A DNA stretch of 9,210 nucleotides from Comamonadaceae bacterium (GCA_027490555.1 JAIXXW010000181.1:1-9210), one strand, 5' to 3'; shown: positions 1 through 7,364, counted from the first letter of the stretch. Numbers and translations: made by a program. Notes: a model not told the origin generated them from the letters alone.

Positions 1-287
1 CTGCGCGTGGCCTCGGCACTTTGCTGCAGCAGCGTTTGCTGAAACAGCGTCAGGGTTTGCATCGCTTCTTGCCGACCTTGCACGCCGGACTGGCTGATCT
101 CGGTGCGCAGCTCGCGCTCCAGCCGCTCCGACAGGGCTTGCACCGCGGCAAACTGCTGCAGCTGCCAGGCCGCCTGCTCGGCCAATTGGTCTTTTTGGGC
201 CTGTGCTGCAGTTTGCAGGCGCACCAGCAAAGCCCCCAGCACCAGCAGGTTCAGACCTGCCAGGAGCAAGAGCAGCCATTCGCTCAT
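1..287 (-). CDS. rmuC: DNA recombination protein RmuC, N-terminal part (runs off the left edge)
   Basis: The first 95 residues are visible. They begin MSEWLLLLLAGLNLLVLGAL, a single N-terminal hydrophobic segment (about residues 4-22). A Gln/Glu/Ala-rich stretch follows that looks like a long coiled coil (about 25-95, including QKDQLAEQAAWQLQQF). This membrane anchor plus coiled coil is the usual start of RmuC, a protein linked to limiting DNA inversions and rearrangements, whose nuclease-like domain lies in the C-terminal half and is not in this window. The start ATG overlaps the stop of the upstream dehydrogenase gene as ATGA, so translation is probably coupled; the Shine-Dalgarno match is only a weak AGG. 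The main alternative is another coiled-coil membrane protein, because the diagnostic domain is missing. Confidence 0.85.
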   Translation of the reverse strand, partial: MSEWLLLLLAGLNLLVLGALLVRLQTAAQAQKDQLAEQAAWQLQQFAAVQALSERLERELRTEISQSGVQGRQEAMQTLTLFQQTLLQQSAEATR

Positions 288-1273
288 GCAGCAGCGCCTG
301 AAACGGTGTTCAGTGGCGTCAGGGCCTGACCACGGGTCAGGTAGGCCACCAGGTTGTCGGCAGCCAGCTGGGCCATGGCCTTGCGGGTCTTCACGGTGGC
401 ACTGGCGATGTGCGGGGTCAACACCACATTGGGCACCTGCAAAAGGTCGGGGTGAAGCGCTGGCTCGCCTTCGAACACGTCCAGACCGGCCGCTGCGATC
501 TGTTTGGCCGCCAAGGCCTTGGCCAGGGCCGCATCGTCCACGATGCCGCCGCGCGCGATGTTGACCAAGGTGGCCGTGGGCTTCATCTGGGCCAGCTCGG
601 CCGCACCGATGGTGTGGTGCGACTGGGCGCTGTAGGGCACCACCAGCATCACGTGGTCGGCGCTTTGCAGCAGTTCCTGTTTGGAGACGTAGCGGGCCTG
701 GCATTGGGCTTCCAGCTCGGGGCTCAGGCGCGAGCGGTTGTGGTACAGGACGTTCATGCCAAAGCCATGGGCCGCGCGGCGGGCAATGCCCTGCCCGATG
801 CGTCCCATGCCGATGATGCCGAGGGTCGAGCCATGCACTTCGGCCCCGGCGAACATGTCATAGCTCCATTTTTTCCACAAACCGGCACGCAGGTAATGCT
901 CGCTCTCGGTCACGCGGCGCGCGGTGGCCATGAGCAGGGCAAAACCAAAATCGGCGGTGGTTTCGGTCAGCACATCGGGGGTGTTGGTGGCCTGCACACC
1001 GGCCGCCGTCATGGCCGGCACATCGAAGTTGTTGAAGCCGACGGCCATATTGGCCACGATCTTGAGCTGGGGGTTGGCCTGCAGGAGCGCCGCATCGATG
1101 CGTTCGCTGCCGGTGGTCAAGGCCCCCACATGGCCTTGCATCCGCTGGCTCAGTTGGTCGGCAGACCAGACCTCGTCGGCCTGGTTGCTCTCGACTTCAA
1201 ACACCTGCGCCAAAGATTGCAGGACTTCGGGGAAGATGGCACGGGCCACCAGGATGGAAGGTTTGGACATCAT
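284..1273 (-). CDS. D-2-hydroxyacid dehydrogenase, glyoxylate/hydroxypyruvate reductase type
   Basis: A 329-residue protein of normal length for the NAD(P)-dependent D-2-hydroxyacid dehydrogenases, which reduce 2-keto acids such as glyoxylate or hydroxypyruvate to D-2-hydroxy acids in the cytoplasm. The outer substrate-binding domain (about 1-100 and 295-329) contains NMAVGFNNFD at 75-84. The Rossmann domain carries GMGRIG at 155-160. The expected catalytic triad is present: Arg241 in NIARGGIVDD, Glu270 in DVFEGEP and His288 in LTPHIAS. After the second beta strand the sequence is HNRSR (178-182) rather than an acidic residue, which suggests NADPH over NADH (inference). The start at 1273 is chosen because its ATG overlaps the stop of the carrier gene as ATGA; a second ATG follows at once at 1270. 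Its own stop overlaps the rmuC start. Exact substrate (glyoxylate, hydroxypyruvate, other 2-keto acids) cannot be fixed from sequence. Confidence 0.92.
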   Translation of the reverse strand: MMSKPSILVARAIFPEVLQSLAQVFEVESNQADEVWSADQLSQRMQGHVGALTTGSERIDAALLQANPQLKIVANMAVGFNNFDVPAMTAAGVQATNTPDVLTETTADFGFALLMATARRVTESEHYLRAGLWKKWSYDMFAGAEVHGSTLGIIGMGRIGQGIARRAAHGFGMNVLYHNRSRLSPELEAQCQARYVSKQELLQSADHVMLVVPYSAQSHHTIGAAELAQMKPTATLVNIARGGIVDDAALAKALAAKQIAAAGLDVFEGEPALHPDLLQVPNVVLTPHIASATVKTRKAMAQLAADNLVAYLTRGQALTPLNTVSGAAA

Positions 1274-2694
1274 TTGAACCAGATCAAACTCATGACCACG
1301 AACAGCGGCACCAGAATGCCACAGGACCAGAGCATATAACCAAAGAAACTGGGCATCTTCACACCACGGTCTTCGGCAATCGCCTTGACCATGAGGTTGG
1401 GGGCATTGCCGATGTAGCTGTTGGCCCCCATGAACACGGCGCCCGCAGAAATGGCCGCCAGGGTGGGTGCCAGCGTGGTCATCAAGACCTGCGGGTCTCC
1501 CCCAGCGGTGTTGAAGAACACCAGGTAGGTGGGTGCGTTGTCCAAGAAGGAACTGAGCAAACCCGTGATCCAGAAATACATCATCACGTCGGGGCTGCCA
1601 TCGGGCTTGGTGACCGCCGAGACGATGGCGCCAAAGGGGCCGTTGGCGCCCGCCTTGAGCATGGCGATGACCGGGATGATGGTCAGGAAAATGCCTGCAA
1701 ACAGTTTGGCCACTTCGGCCATGGGGGCCCAGCCAAACTGGTTGTCGGCATGCACCTGGGCGGGTGTCCATTTGAGGGACAAGAAGGTGATCAGCACCAG
1801 TCCCAGGTCGCGCACGATGCCAGGCAATCCGACTTCGGTGCCGGCGATGTTGAAGGACACCGGCGACTTCCAGACACCGCTCATCAAGACCAGCGACACC
1901 ACGCCACCGAGCAAGAGGAAATTGACACGGCCATCAAAACCGATCTGACGGGAATCCGGTGTGGGGTCGACAGGCAACACCTCTTCCCGGCGGTGGTACA
2001 GCCAGGAGTCGAGCGCATAAAAAATCGCCAGCAGGGAGCCAATCAGGAACAGGGTTTCCGGGAAGATGTGCTGGAGGGTCCAAAAAAAGTCCACGCCCTT
2101 GAGGAAGCCCAGGAACAGCGGAGGATCGCCCAGGGGGGTCAAGGAACCCCCGGCATTGGAGACGATGAAGATGAAAAACACCACCACATGGGCCACATGC
2201 TTGCGGTTGTCATTGGCCCGGATCAGGGGCCGAATCAAGAGCATGGAGGCACCGGTGGTGCCCATGAAGCTGGCCAGCACAGCGCCAATACCCAGAATCG
2301 CGGTGTTCAAAGCCGGGCTGCCATGCAGATTGCCCCGGATGAAAATGCCCCCCGAGACGGTGAACAAGGCTGTCAGCAAGATGATGAAGGGGATGTACTC
2401 GGCCAAGAGTGCGTGCACCAGATTGACGCCCGCCACATCGACGCCAAACACCGCCGCAAAGGGCAGCAAGAAAGCCAGGGCCCAGACTGCCGCCACTTTG
2501 CCGTAATGGTGGTGCCAAAAGTGGGGCGTGAGCAAGGGCATGAGCGCGATGGACAACAAGATCCCGGCAAAGGGGATGCCCCACACCGCAGTGAGTTGCG
2601 CACCATCAAAATCTGCCGCGGCGGCCCAAGTTGGCAGGGCCAACAGCCCAGCCAGGCCGTACTGAAGAGATTGGCGAGACGGAAAAAGCATCAT
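1270..2694 (-). CDS. Secondary carrier of the NhaD / CitMHS_2 type (putative sodium:proton antiporter)
   Basis: A 474-residue, very hydrophobic inner-membrane protein with about a dozen membrane stretches. It begins with a signal-like segment ending in TWAAAADFDG (22-31), common in this family. Conserved-looking blocks include HFWHHHYGK (58-66), MGTTGASMLLIRP (144-156), SNAGGSLTPLGDPP (179-192), SSFLDNAPTY (381-390) and GANSYIGNAPNL (423-434). The paired Ser/Asn/Gly-rich motifs in two halves are those of the ion transporter superfamily re-entrant hairpins. Members are usually annotated as sodium:proton antiporters, but the Pfam name is putative citrate transport, so an organic acid is a real alternative substrate. 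Start: ATG at 2694, with a second ATG at 2691 and an in-frame TTG at 2697; none has a strong ribosome site. The stop overlaps the downstream dehydrogenase start. The 56-base gap upstream is more AT-rich than the genes and may hold a promoter, with no clear -35/-10 pair. Confidence 0.85.
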   Translation of the reverse strand: MMLFPSRQSLQYGLAGLLALPTWAAAADFDGAQLTAVWGIPFAGILLSIALMPLLTPHFWHHHYGKVAAVWALAFLLPFAAVFGVDVAGVNLVHALLAEYIPFIILLTALFTVSGGIFIRGNLHGSPALNTAILGIGAVLASFMGTTGASMLLIRPLIRANDNRKHVAHVVVFFIFIVSNAGGSLTPLGDPPLFLGFLKGVDFFWTLQHIFPETLFLIGSLLAIFYALDSWLYHRREEVLPVDPTPDSRQIGFDGRVNFLLLGGVVSLVLMSGVWKSPVSFNIAGTEVGLPGIVRDLGLVLITFLSLKWTPAQVHADNQFGWAPMAEVAKLFAGIFLTIIPVIAMLKAGANGPFGAIVSAVTKPDGSPDVMMYFWITGLLSSFLDNAPTYLVFFNTAGGDPQVLMTTLAPTLAAISAGAVFMGANSYIGNAPNLMVKAIAEDRGVKMPSFFGYMLWSCGILVPLFVVMSLIWFK

Positions 2695-2750
2695 CAAGGA
2701 CCCAGATTGTTGAAAATGGGGCGTATGTTAACGGTCCTGCCAAATAGGGA

Positions 2751-3935
2751 TCAGGCAGCGGGCTTGATTTCAAAGACCTGGCTCAGGTAAGCCAGGTATT
2801 TTTCGTCGTCGCACATGCCTTTGCCCGGGGTGTCGGAGAGTTTGGCCACCGGTTGGCCATTGCAGCGGGTCATCTTGATGACGATCTGAAGGGGCTCGTA
2901 GCCCAGGTCATTGGTCAGGTTGGTGCCCACCCCAAAGGCCAGCTGGCATCGGCCCCGAAACTGCTCGAACAGCTCGATGGTGCGTGGGATGGTCAGGCTG
3001 TCGCTGAAGATCAGGGTTTTGGTTCTGGGGTCCACCCGGTTTTGCTGGTAGTGCGCGATCATGCGCTCGCCCCAGCTGAAAGGATCGCCACTGTCGTGGC
3101 GGGCACCGTCAAAGAGCTTGCAAAAATACAGGTCAAAGTCACGCAAGAAGGCGTTGAAACCGTAGACATCGCTCAGTGCAATGCCCAGATCACCCCGGTA
3201 TTCCTTGGCCCAGGACTCGAAAGCAAAGACCTGGCTGTCCCGCAAACGCGGGCCCAGGGCCTGCGCGGCCTGGAGGTATTCGTGCGCCATGGTGCCCAGC
3301 GGCGTCAAGCCCAGCAAATAGGCGTAATAGACATTGCTGGTGCCCGCAAACTGGCCTTGGGGACCGGTGCCCAGGCGGGCCGACAAGACGCGCAAGACTT
3401 CTTCGTGCCAGGCCCGCGAAAAGCGCCGACGCGTGCCGTAGTCGGCGATCTTGAGGGTCTCCAGACCGGCTTGCTGCAACAGGGCAATTTTGGTGTCCAG
3501 ACGACGGCGGCCCTCCATCAGATCGGGCACTTTCTGGGTGTTGCGAAAGAACACCTCGTTGACGATGGCCAGCACCGGGATTTCGAACAGGATGGTGTGC
3601 AACCAGGGGCCCCGGATGGTGATGTCGATCTCGCCCGAAGCCAGGGGCGACACCTCGACACATTTTTCATTGAGTTTGAACAGCCCCAAGAAATCCACGA
3701 AATCGCTTTTGATGAAGCGCAGCGTCCTCAGGTACTGCAGCTCCGCCTCTTTGAAGCTCAAGCTGCACAAGGAACGGATTTCGCGGCGAATCTCATCGGC
3801 AAACGGCGCCAGTGGCACACCCGGGTTGCGGCACTTGAATTTGTACTCGACCTGCGCCCCCGGAAACTGGTGCAGCACCACCTGCATCATGGTGAATTTG
3901 TACAGATCGGTATCAAGCAAGCTGGTGATGATCAT
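2751..3935 (-). CDS. pncB: Nicotinate phosphoribosyltransferase
   Basis: A 394-residue full-length PncB. It makes nicotinate mononucleotide from nicotinate and PRPP with ATP hydrolysis, the entry step of the Preiss-Handler NAD salvage route in the cytoplasm. It starts MIITSLLDTDLYKFTMMQ, the typical N-terminus. His218 in LGTMAHEYLQA matches the histidine that is phosphorylated in the enterobacterial enzyme. GARHDSGDP (277-285) and FGVGTNLTND (334-343) match the phosphoribosyl-binding region. The C-terminal part contains KLSDTPGKGM (365-374). No frameshift or missing motif was seen. It is separated by 86 bases from the upstream ATPase gene and by 56 bases from the downstream carrier gene, so unlike most genes here it is not overlapped by a neighbour and may have its own promoter. 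The ribosome site before the ATG is weak. Confidence 0.97.
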   Translation of the reverse strand: MIITSLLDTDLYKFTMMQVVLHQFPGAQVEYKFKCRNPGVPLAPFADEIRREIRSLCSLSFKEAELQYLRTLRFIKSDFVDFLGLFKLNEKCVEVSPLASGEIDITIRGPWLHTILFEIPVLAIVNEVFFRNTQKVPDLMEGRRRLDTKIALLQQAGLETLKIADYGTRRRFSRAWHEEVLRVLSARLGTGPQGQFAGTSNVYYAYLLGLTPLGTMAHEYLQAAQALGPRLRDSQVFAFESWAKEYRGDLGIALSDVYGFNAFLRDFDLYFCKLFDGARHDSGDPFSWGERMIAHYQQNRVDPRTKTLIFSDSLTIPRTIELFEQFRGRCQLAFGVGTNLTNDLGYEPLQIVIKMTRCNGQPVAKLSDTPGKGMCDDEKYLAYLSQVFEIKPAA

Positions 3936-4021
3936 GGCGTCTTGTCTCTGGCGGGTGGATCCCTGCCTTGTGCAGGGGCAGTGTAAGGGATGCCCAGGCG
4001 GCGCGAGAGGCGGGGCGCAGT
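3936..4021. other. Intergenic gap before pncB
   Basis: At 86 bases this is the longest gap in the window. It lies between the stop of the LivF-type ATPase gene and the pncB start. On the minus strand it holds a -10-like TACACT at 3985-3980 without a convincing -35, then a short hairpin (3961-3977), then the weak ribosome site of pncB. It is the best place for a break between transcription units, but nothing in it is decisive. I recognised no riboswitch fold. Confidence 0.4.
3961..3977. repeat. Short perfect inverted repeat (hairpin) upstream of pncB
   Basis: CCCTGC and GCAGGG form a perfect 6-base-pair stem around a 5-base loop. In the minus-strand transcript it would fold about 25 bases before the pncB start. 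No run of U follows, so it is not a standard intrinsic terminator. It could be a weak pause site, a 5' leader stem or chance in GC-rich DNA. Confidence 0.35.
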
Positions 4022-4678
4022 TCAGACCGCCGCGTCCATATGCCCACTGGTCAGGGTCAGCACCCGCTGCGCGTGCCGGGCCAGGATGTTGTTCTGTTCG
4101 GCCACCAGCATGGCCACGCCTTCACTGGCCAATTGCAGCAGCGCATCGCGCATGGCCATCACCAGCACCGGGGAAATGCCTTCGCAAGGCTCGTCCAGCA
4201 GCAACAGCCGAGGGGCGGTCATCAGTGTGCGCGCCAGCGCCAGCATCTGCTGTTCGCCACCGCTCATCTGGCTGGCGGGTCGGTGCAACATGGACTGCAG
4301 CTGGGGAAACAGCGCCAGGATGCGCTCGCAGCGCTGGGCAGGCGTGTCACGCGCGCCCGGGGCTGCAGCGGATGCGGCGGCGATCCACAGGTTTTCCTTG
4401 ACCGACAAGCCAGTGAAGAGGCGGCGGTCCTCCGCCACAAAGCCCAGGCCCGCCTGGGCACGGCGATGGGCGGGCCAGCTGTGGATGGCTTGGCCTTGCC
4501 AATGGATGCGGCCATGCGCGCGCGGACCGATGCCGATCAGGCTTTGCAGCAAGGTCGACTTGCCCGCGCCATTGAGGCCCTGGATGACAAGCAACTCGCC
4601 CTCACCCACGGACAGGCTCACGTTGAACAAGGCCTGGGCGGGTCCATACCAGGCGTTCAGGCCTTCAACCGCGAGCAT
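4022..4678 (-). CDS. livF: LivF-type ABC transporter ATP-binding protein
   Basis: A 218-residue ABC ATPase of the hydrophobic amino acid (HAAT) importer family; it powers the fused permease encoded just upstream, together with the LivG-type subunit. Walker A is GLNGAGKST (34-42). The family motif GFVAEDRRLFTGLSVKENL covers 79-97. The ABC signature is MSGGEQQMLALAR (138-150), and Walker B is LLLLDEPCEGI (158-168). The switch position reads AEQNN (193-197), with Gln in place of His as is usual in LivF. The protein ends only about 20 residues later, without the usual tail that ends near AYLG, so it is roughly 15-20 residues shorter than typical LivF. The ATG at 4678 has a good AAAGG ribosome site 8 bases upstream and overlaps livG by 14 bases. 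The symbol denotes family only; the substrate is not known. Confidence 0.9.
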   Translation of the reverse strand: MLAVEGLNAWYGPAQALFNVSLSVGEGELLVIQGLNGAGKSTLLQSLIGIGPRAHGRIHWQGQAIHSWPAHRRAQAGLGFVAEDRRLFTGLSVKENLWIAAASAAAPGARDTPAQRCERILALFPQLQSMLHRPASQMSGGEQQMLALARTLMTAPRLLLLDEPCEGISPVLVMAMRDALLQLASEGVAMLVAEQNNILARHAQRVLTLTSGHMDAAV

Positions 4679-5471
4679 CGAGCAGGCCTTTCATGTCGAA
4701 ATCGTGTCCCAGATAGCGTTCGCGCACCTGCGGGTCTTGCGCCACCTGCTCGGGTGGGCCATCGGCCACCAAACGGCCTTGCATCAGCACCAGCACGCGG
4801 TCGGCCACCCCAAAGACAGCATCCATATTGTGTTCGGTGTACAGCACGGTCACGCCTTGGGCCGCCACTTGGTTCACCAGGGCCATCATGGCCGTGCGTT
4901 CGGCCAGGGCCAGGCCGGCTGCGGGCTCGTCCAGCAGCAGCAAGGCGCTGGCCTTCTGGGCCTGTGCAGCGTCATGCGCCGTGGGCAAACCCGCCAGGGC
5001 CATGGCCAATTCCAGACGCTTTTTGGCACCGTAGGGCAAATCCGCCACCGTCACATCGGCCAGATCGAGCAAGTCGGCTTGCGCGGCCAGTTGCAGGGCC
5101 CGAGAGGGCTGACGCTGCTGCAGCCTGTCCCACCAACTCAGGGGCTGGCTGTCGCGCAGCACCAGCTGGATGTTGTGCAGCACGGTGAGGGCCTCGAAAG
5201 TTTGCGCCACCTGAAAGGTGCGGGCCACACCCAGGCGCTGACGCTGGGCCGGCGACTTGCCCAGCAGTGCCTGGCCCTGCCACCACACCTCGCCCGCCGT
5301 CGGCACCTGTTGACCCGCCAGGCAGGCAAAACAGGTGGACTTGCCAGCGCCATTGGGGCCGATGAGGGCCACGCACTGGCCTGCGGGCACCTCAAAGTCC
5401 ACCGCGTCCAGGGCCTTCACCCCGCCAAAATGCTTGGACAGACCGCGAACCTGCAAACCGGCGTGGTTCAT
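4665..5471 (-). CDS. livG: LivG-type ABC transporter ATP-binding protein
   Basis: A 268-residue ABC ATPase, partner of the LivF-type subunit in a HAAT-family importer. Walker A is GPNGAGKST (38-46), the Q-loop region is ARTFQVAQTFEALTVLHN (83-100), the signature is LPYGAKKRLELAMAL (145-159), Walker B is ALLLLDEPAAGL (176-187), and the switch His is His214 in YTEHNMD. The C-terminal part, with GRLVADGPPEQVAQDPQVRE (232-251) and YLG, is the typical LivG tail. Between signature and Walker B there is a spacer, TAHDAAQAQKAS (164-175), about ten residues longer than usual. The start ATG overlaps the permease stop as ATGA and has AGGGG 8 bases upstream. The reading frame stays open far upstream through the permease gene, but the ATG at 5471 is where family similarity begins. 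Confidence 0.93.
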   Translation of the reverse strand: MNHAGLQVRGLSKHFGGVKALDAVDFEVPAGQCVALIGPNGAGKSTCFACLAGQQVPTAGEVWWQGQALLGKSPAQRQRLGVARTFQVAQTFEALTVLHNIQLVLRDSQPLSWWDRLQQRQPSRALQLAAQADLLDLADVTVADLPYGAKKRLELAMALAGLPTAHDAAQAQKASALLLLDEPAAGLALAERTAMMALVNQVAAQGVTVLYTEHNMDAVFGVADRVLVLMQGRLVADGPPEQVAQDPQVRERYLGHDFDMKGLLDARG

Positions 5472-7339
5472 GCACTGCGCCCCTGTGGGGGCCAAAGGCG
5501 GCTCAGCCCCACTTGCACCCCCCCCAAGACTCCGCTGGGGGCCCAGACCATGACCAACATGATCACCACGCCCAAAACGCCGCGCCAGTAGGCCATGCCC
5601 TGGCCCAACTCGGCCCCGCCCCAGACCAGCAGCGCACTGCCCACGGCCGAGCCCCACAGCTGGTGCACACCGCCCAGCAAATTCACCAGCAGGGCATCGA
5701 CCGACATGGCCACCGAGGCGACCGAAGGGAACACCGCCCCCTTGAAAGCGGCCCACAAACCACCGGCCAGGCCCGCCAAAGTGGCACTGCCCACAAACAC
5801 CTGGTAGCGCAAAGCCTGCACCGGCAAGCCGCTGGCCGAGGCGCGCAGCGGTGCATCCCGCAAGGCCTGCAAGGCCGCCCCCCGGCTGGAGCCGACCACG
5901 CGGGCCATGCCCGCCAATGCCAACAGCATGAAGGCGCAAAGCACCGCATCCAACACGAGCCGCGACTCCTGCGTGACCAGGCGCAGGCCGATCAGGCCGT
6001 TGTCGCCACCGGTCAAAGCCACCCATTGTGTGGCCCCAGCCCAGATCACCTGGGCCAGCGCCAGCGACAGCATGGCCAGGTACACGCCGCTGCTGCGCAC
6101 CACCAAAGCGCCAAACACCAATGCCACGGCCAGCGCCAGCGCCATGCCCAGCGCCAAGGCCCCCAGGAAACCCACTCCCCAGTGCAGATGCGACAGCGCT
6201 GCACCATACGCGCCCAGCGCAAAAAACGCCGCATGGCCGAAACTGACCAGCCCGCCCAAAGCCATCATCCACTGCAGGCTCAGACCAAACAGCATCATCA
6301 CCATCACGTCCTCGGCCAGGCTGCGCCCATAGTCGCCCTGCCCCCAGGCCAGCAGCGTCAAGCCCACAAACACCGAGACCATCAGGGCCCGACCCCAGCC
6401 AGCCACCGGCCACAGGGCAAACACCGGCACACTCTCGCGGGGCTCGAGCTGCGCCGCCGACCCGGCCAGGCCCTGGGGCCGCCAAACCAGCACCACCGCC
6501 ATGGTCAGAAACACCAGGACCAAAGTGGCCTGCGGGAAAAAGCTCAGGCCCAAGGCGTGGATCACGCCGATCAGCACTGCCGCCGCAAAAGCCCCACCGA
6601 TGCTGCCCAGGCCACCCGTGACCACCACCACAAAGGTCTCGACCACCACGTTCATGTCCATCTGCAGGTGTGCCGGCTCGCGCGGCAGCTGCAGCGCACC
6701 GGCCAGCCCCGCCAGACCGCAGCCGAGCATGACCACGCCCAGCATCAGCGGTGCCGGGTTCACACCCAGGGCGTCCAGCATCTCGCGGTCTTGTGTGGCG
6801 GCCTTCACGCGCTGCCCCCAAAGGGTGCGGGTGAGCAGCAGGTGCAAACCCAGCCAGACCAGCGGTCCGAGCGCCAGGGTGAACAGCTGCCAGGTTGGGA
6901 AAAAGGATTCGCCAAGCGCGATGGCCCCTTTGAGGCCCGGAAAACGGGGCGCAAACACCTCTTCAGGGCCGAAGTACCAACGCATGGCGTCGTGCAAGGC
7001 CAGCGTCAGACCGAAGGTCGCCACCAACTGGTACAGCTGCGGCGCATGGCGCATGCGCCGCAGCAGCAAGACCTCGGTCAAAGCCCCCAGCAATGCCGCC
7101 ACAGCGGCCCCCATCAGCATGACCGCGCCATAGCCCCACGCCGTGTCGGCCATGGCGGGGTACCACTGGGTCACCGCATGCGCAGACCACAAGGCGCCCA
7201 GCATGAAAAAACTGCCGTGCGCGAAGTTGACGATCCGGGTCACGCCAAAAATCAGCGTCAAACCGGAAGCCATCAAAAACAGGGTGGTGGCGTGGCTCAG
7301 GCCGTTGAGCAGTTGCAGCGCCAGTGCATCGAGTCCCAA
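5468..7339 (-). CDS. Fused LivH-LivM ABC transporter permease (two permease domains in one chain)
   Basis: A polypeptide of about 623 residues in the inner membrane, with about sixteen hydrophobic stretches. The first half (1 to about 295) is a complete LivH-type permease: GLTLIFGVTRIVNFAHG (26-42), the coupling-loop motif ATQDREMLDALGV (181-193) and VTGGLGSIGGAF (240-251). The second half (about 305-623) is a LivM-type permease: VSFGHAAFFALGAY (365-378), GGDNGLIGL (444-452), the coupling loop LQALRDAPLRASASGL (490-505) and NLLGGVHQLWGSAVGSALL (553-571). No stop separates them; a short hydrophilic linker near 293-303 joins them. In most bacteria these are two genes. Start: a TTG at 7339 is preferred, because it gives the usual short LivH N-terminus and has a good ribosome site; an in-frame GTG at 7396 would overlap the nitroreductase gene by 32 bases and add 19 unusual residues. 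The stop overlaps livG as ATGA. The substrate is unknown; no binding-protein gene is present. Confidence 0.9.
   Translation of the reverse strand: MGLDALALQLLNGLSHATTLFLMASGLTLIFGVTRIVNFAHGSFFMLGALWSAHAVTQWYPAMADTAWGYGAVMLMGAAVAALLGALTEVLLLRRMRHAPQLYQLVATFGLTLALHDAMRWYFGPEEVFAPRFPGLKGAIALGESFFPTWQLFTLALGPLVWLGLHLLLTRTLWGQRVKAATQDREMLDALGVNPAPLMLGVVMLGCGLAGLAGALQLPREPAHLQMDMNVVVETFVVVVTGGLGSIGGAFAAAVLIGVIHALGLSFFPQATLVLVFLTMAVVLVWRPQGLAGSAAQLEPRESVPVFALWPVAGWGRALMVSVFVGLTLLAWGQGDYGRSLAEDVMVMMLFGLSLQWMMALGGLVSFGHAAFFALGAYGAALSHLHWGVGFLGALALGMALALAVALVFGALVVRSSGVYLAMLSLALAQVIWAGATQWVALTGGDNGLIGLRLVTQESRLVLDAVLCAFMLLALAGMARVVGSSRGAALQALRDAPLRASASGLPVQALRYQVFVGSATLAGLAGGLWAAFKGAVFPSVASVAMSVDALLVNLLGGVHQLWGSAVGSALLVWGGAELGQGMAYWRGVLGVVIMLVMVWAPSGVLGGVQVGLSRLWPPQGRSA
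5518..5525 (-). repeat. Run of eight G in the 3' end of the fused permease gene
   Basis: On the coding strand codons TTG GGG GGG GTG contain eight consecutive G, encoding Leu605-Gly-Gly-Val608 near the C-terminus. The arrangement G GGG GGG in the permease frame fits a -1 slippery heptamer. A -1 shift here enters the livG frame, which has no stop before the livG start 47 bases on. Confidence 0.6.
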
Positions 7340-7346
7340 ACCAGAA

Positions 7347-7357
7347 CCTTGCCTTCC
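7347..7357 (-). promoter_or_regulatory. Ribosome binding site supporting the TTG start of the fused permease
   Basis: On the minus strand GGAAGG (7357-7352) and AAGG (7350-7347) lie just upstream of the in-frame TTG at 7339; AAGG is 7 bases from it. The site sits directly after the nitroreductase stop. It decides the start in favour of TTG over the upstream GTG at 7396, where no comparable site is seen. Confidence 0.55.
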
Positions 7358-7364
7358 AAAGCCC

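Noticed and set aside
1274..1771. An N-terminal extension of the hydroxyacid dehydrogenase
   Set aside because: The extra residues are low-complexity and lie inside the carrier gene; family similarity starts at the ATG at 1273.
2695..2750. Promoter or terminator between pncB and the carrier gene
   Set aside because: The gap is AT-richer and has a -35-like TTGGCA, but no -10 at proper spacing and no hairpin with a U run; too weak to list.
2853..3986. A long plus-strand open frame opposite pncB
   Set aside because: No recognisable domain, while pncB on the other strand has all its family motifs.
4665..6821. A 718-codon minus-strand frame as one large gene ending in LivG
   Set aside because: Upstream of 5471 the translation is Gly/Ala/Arg-rich and overlaps the permease in another frame; only the LivG part has motifs. 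It matters only as the -1 frame discussed for the G8 run.
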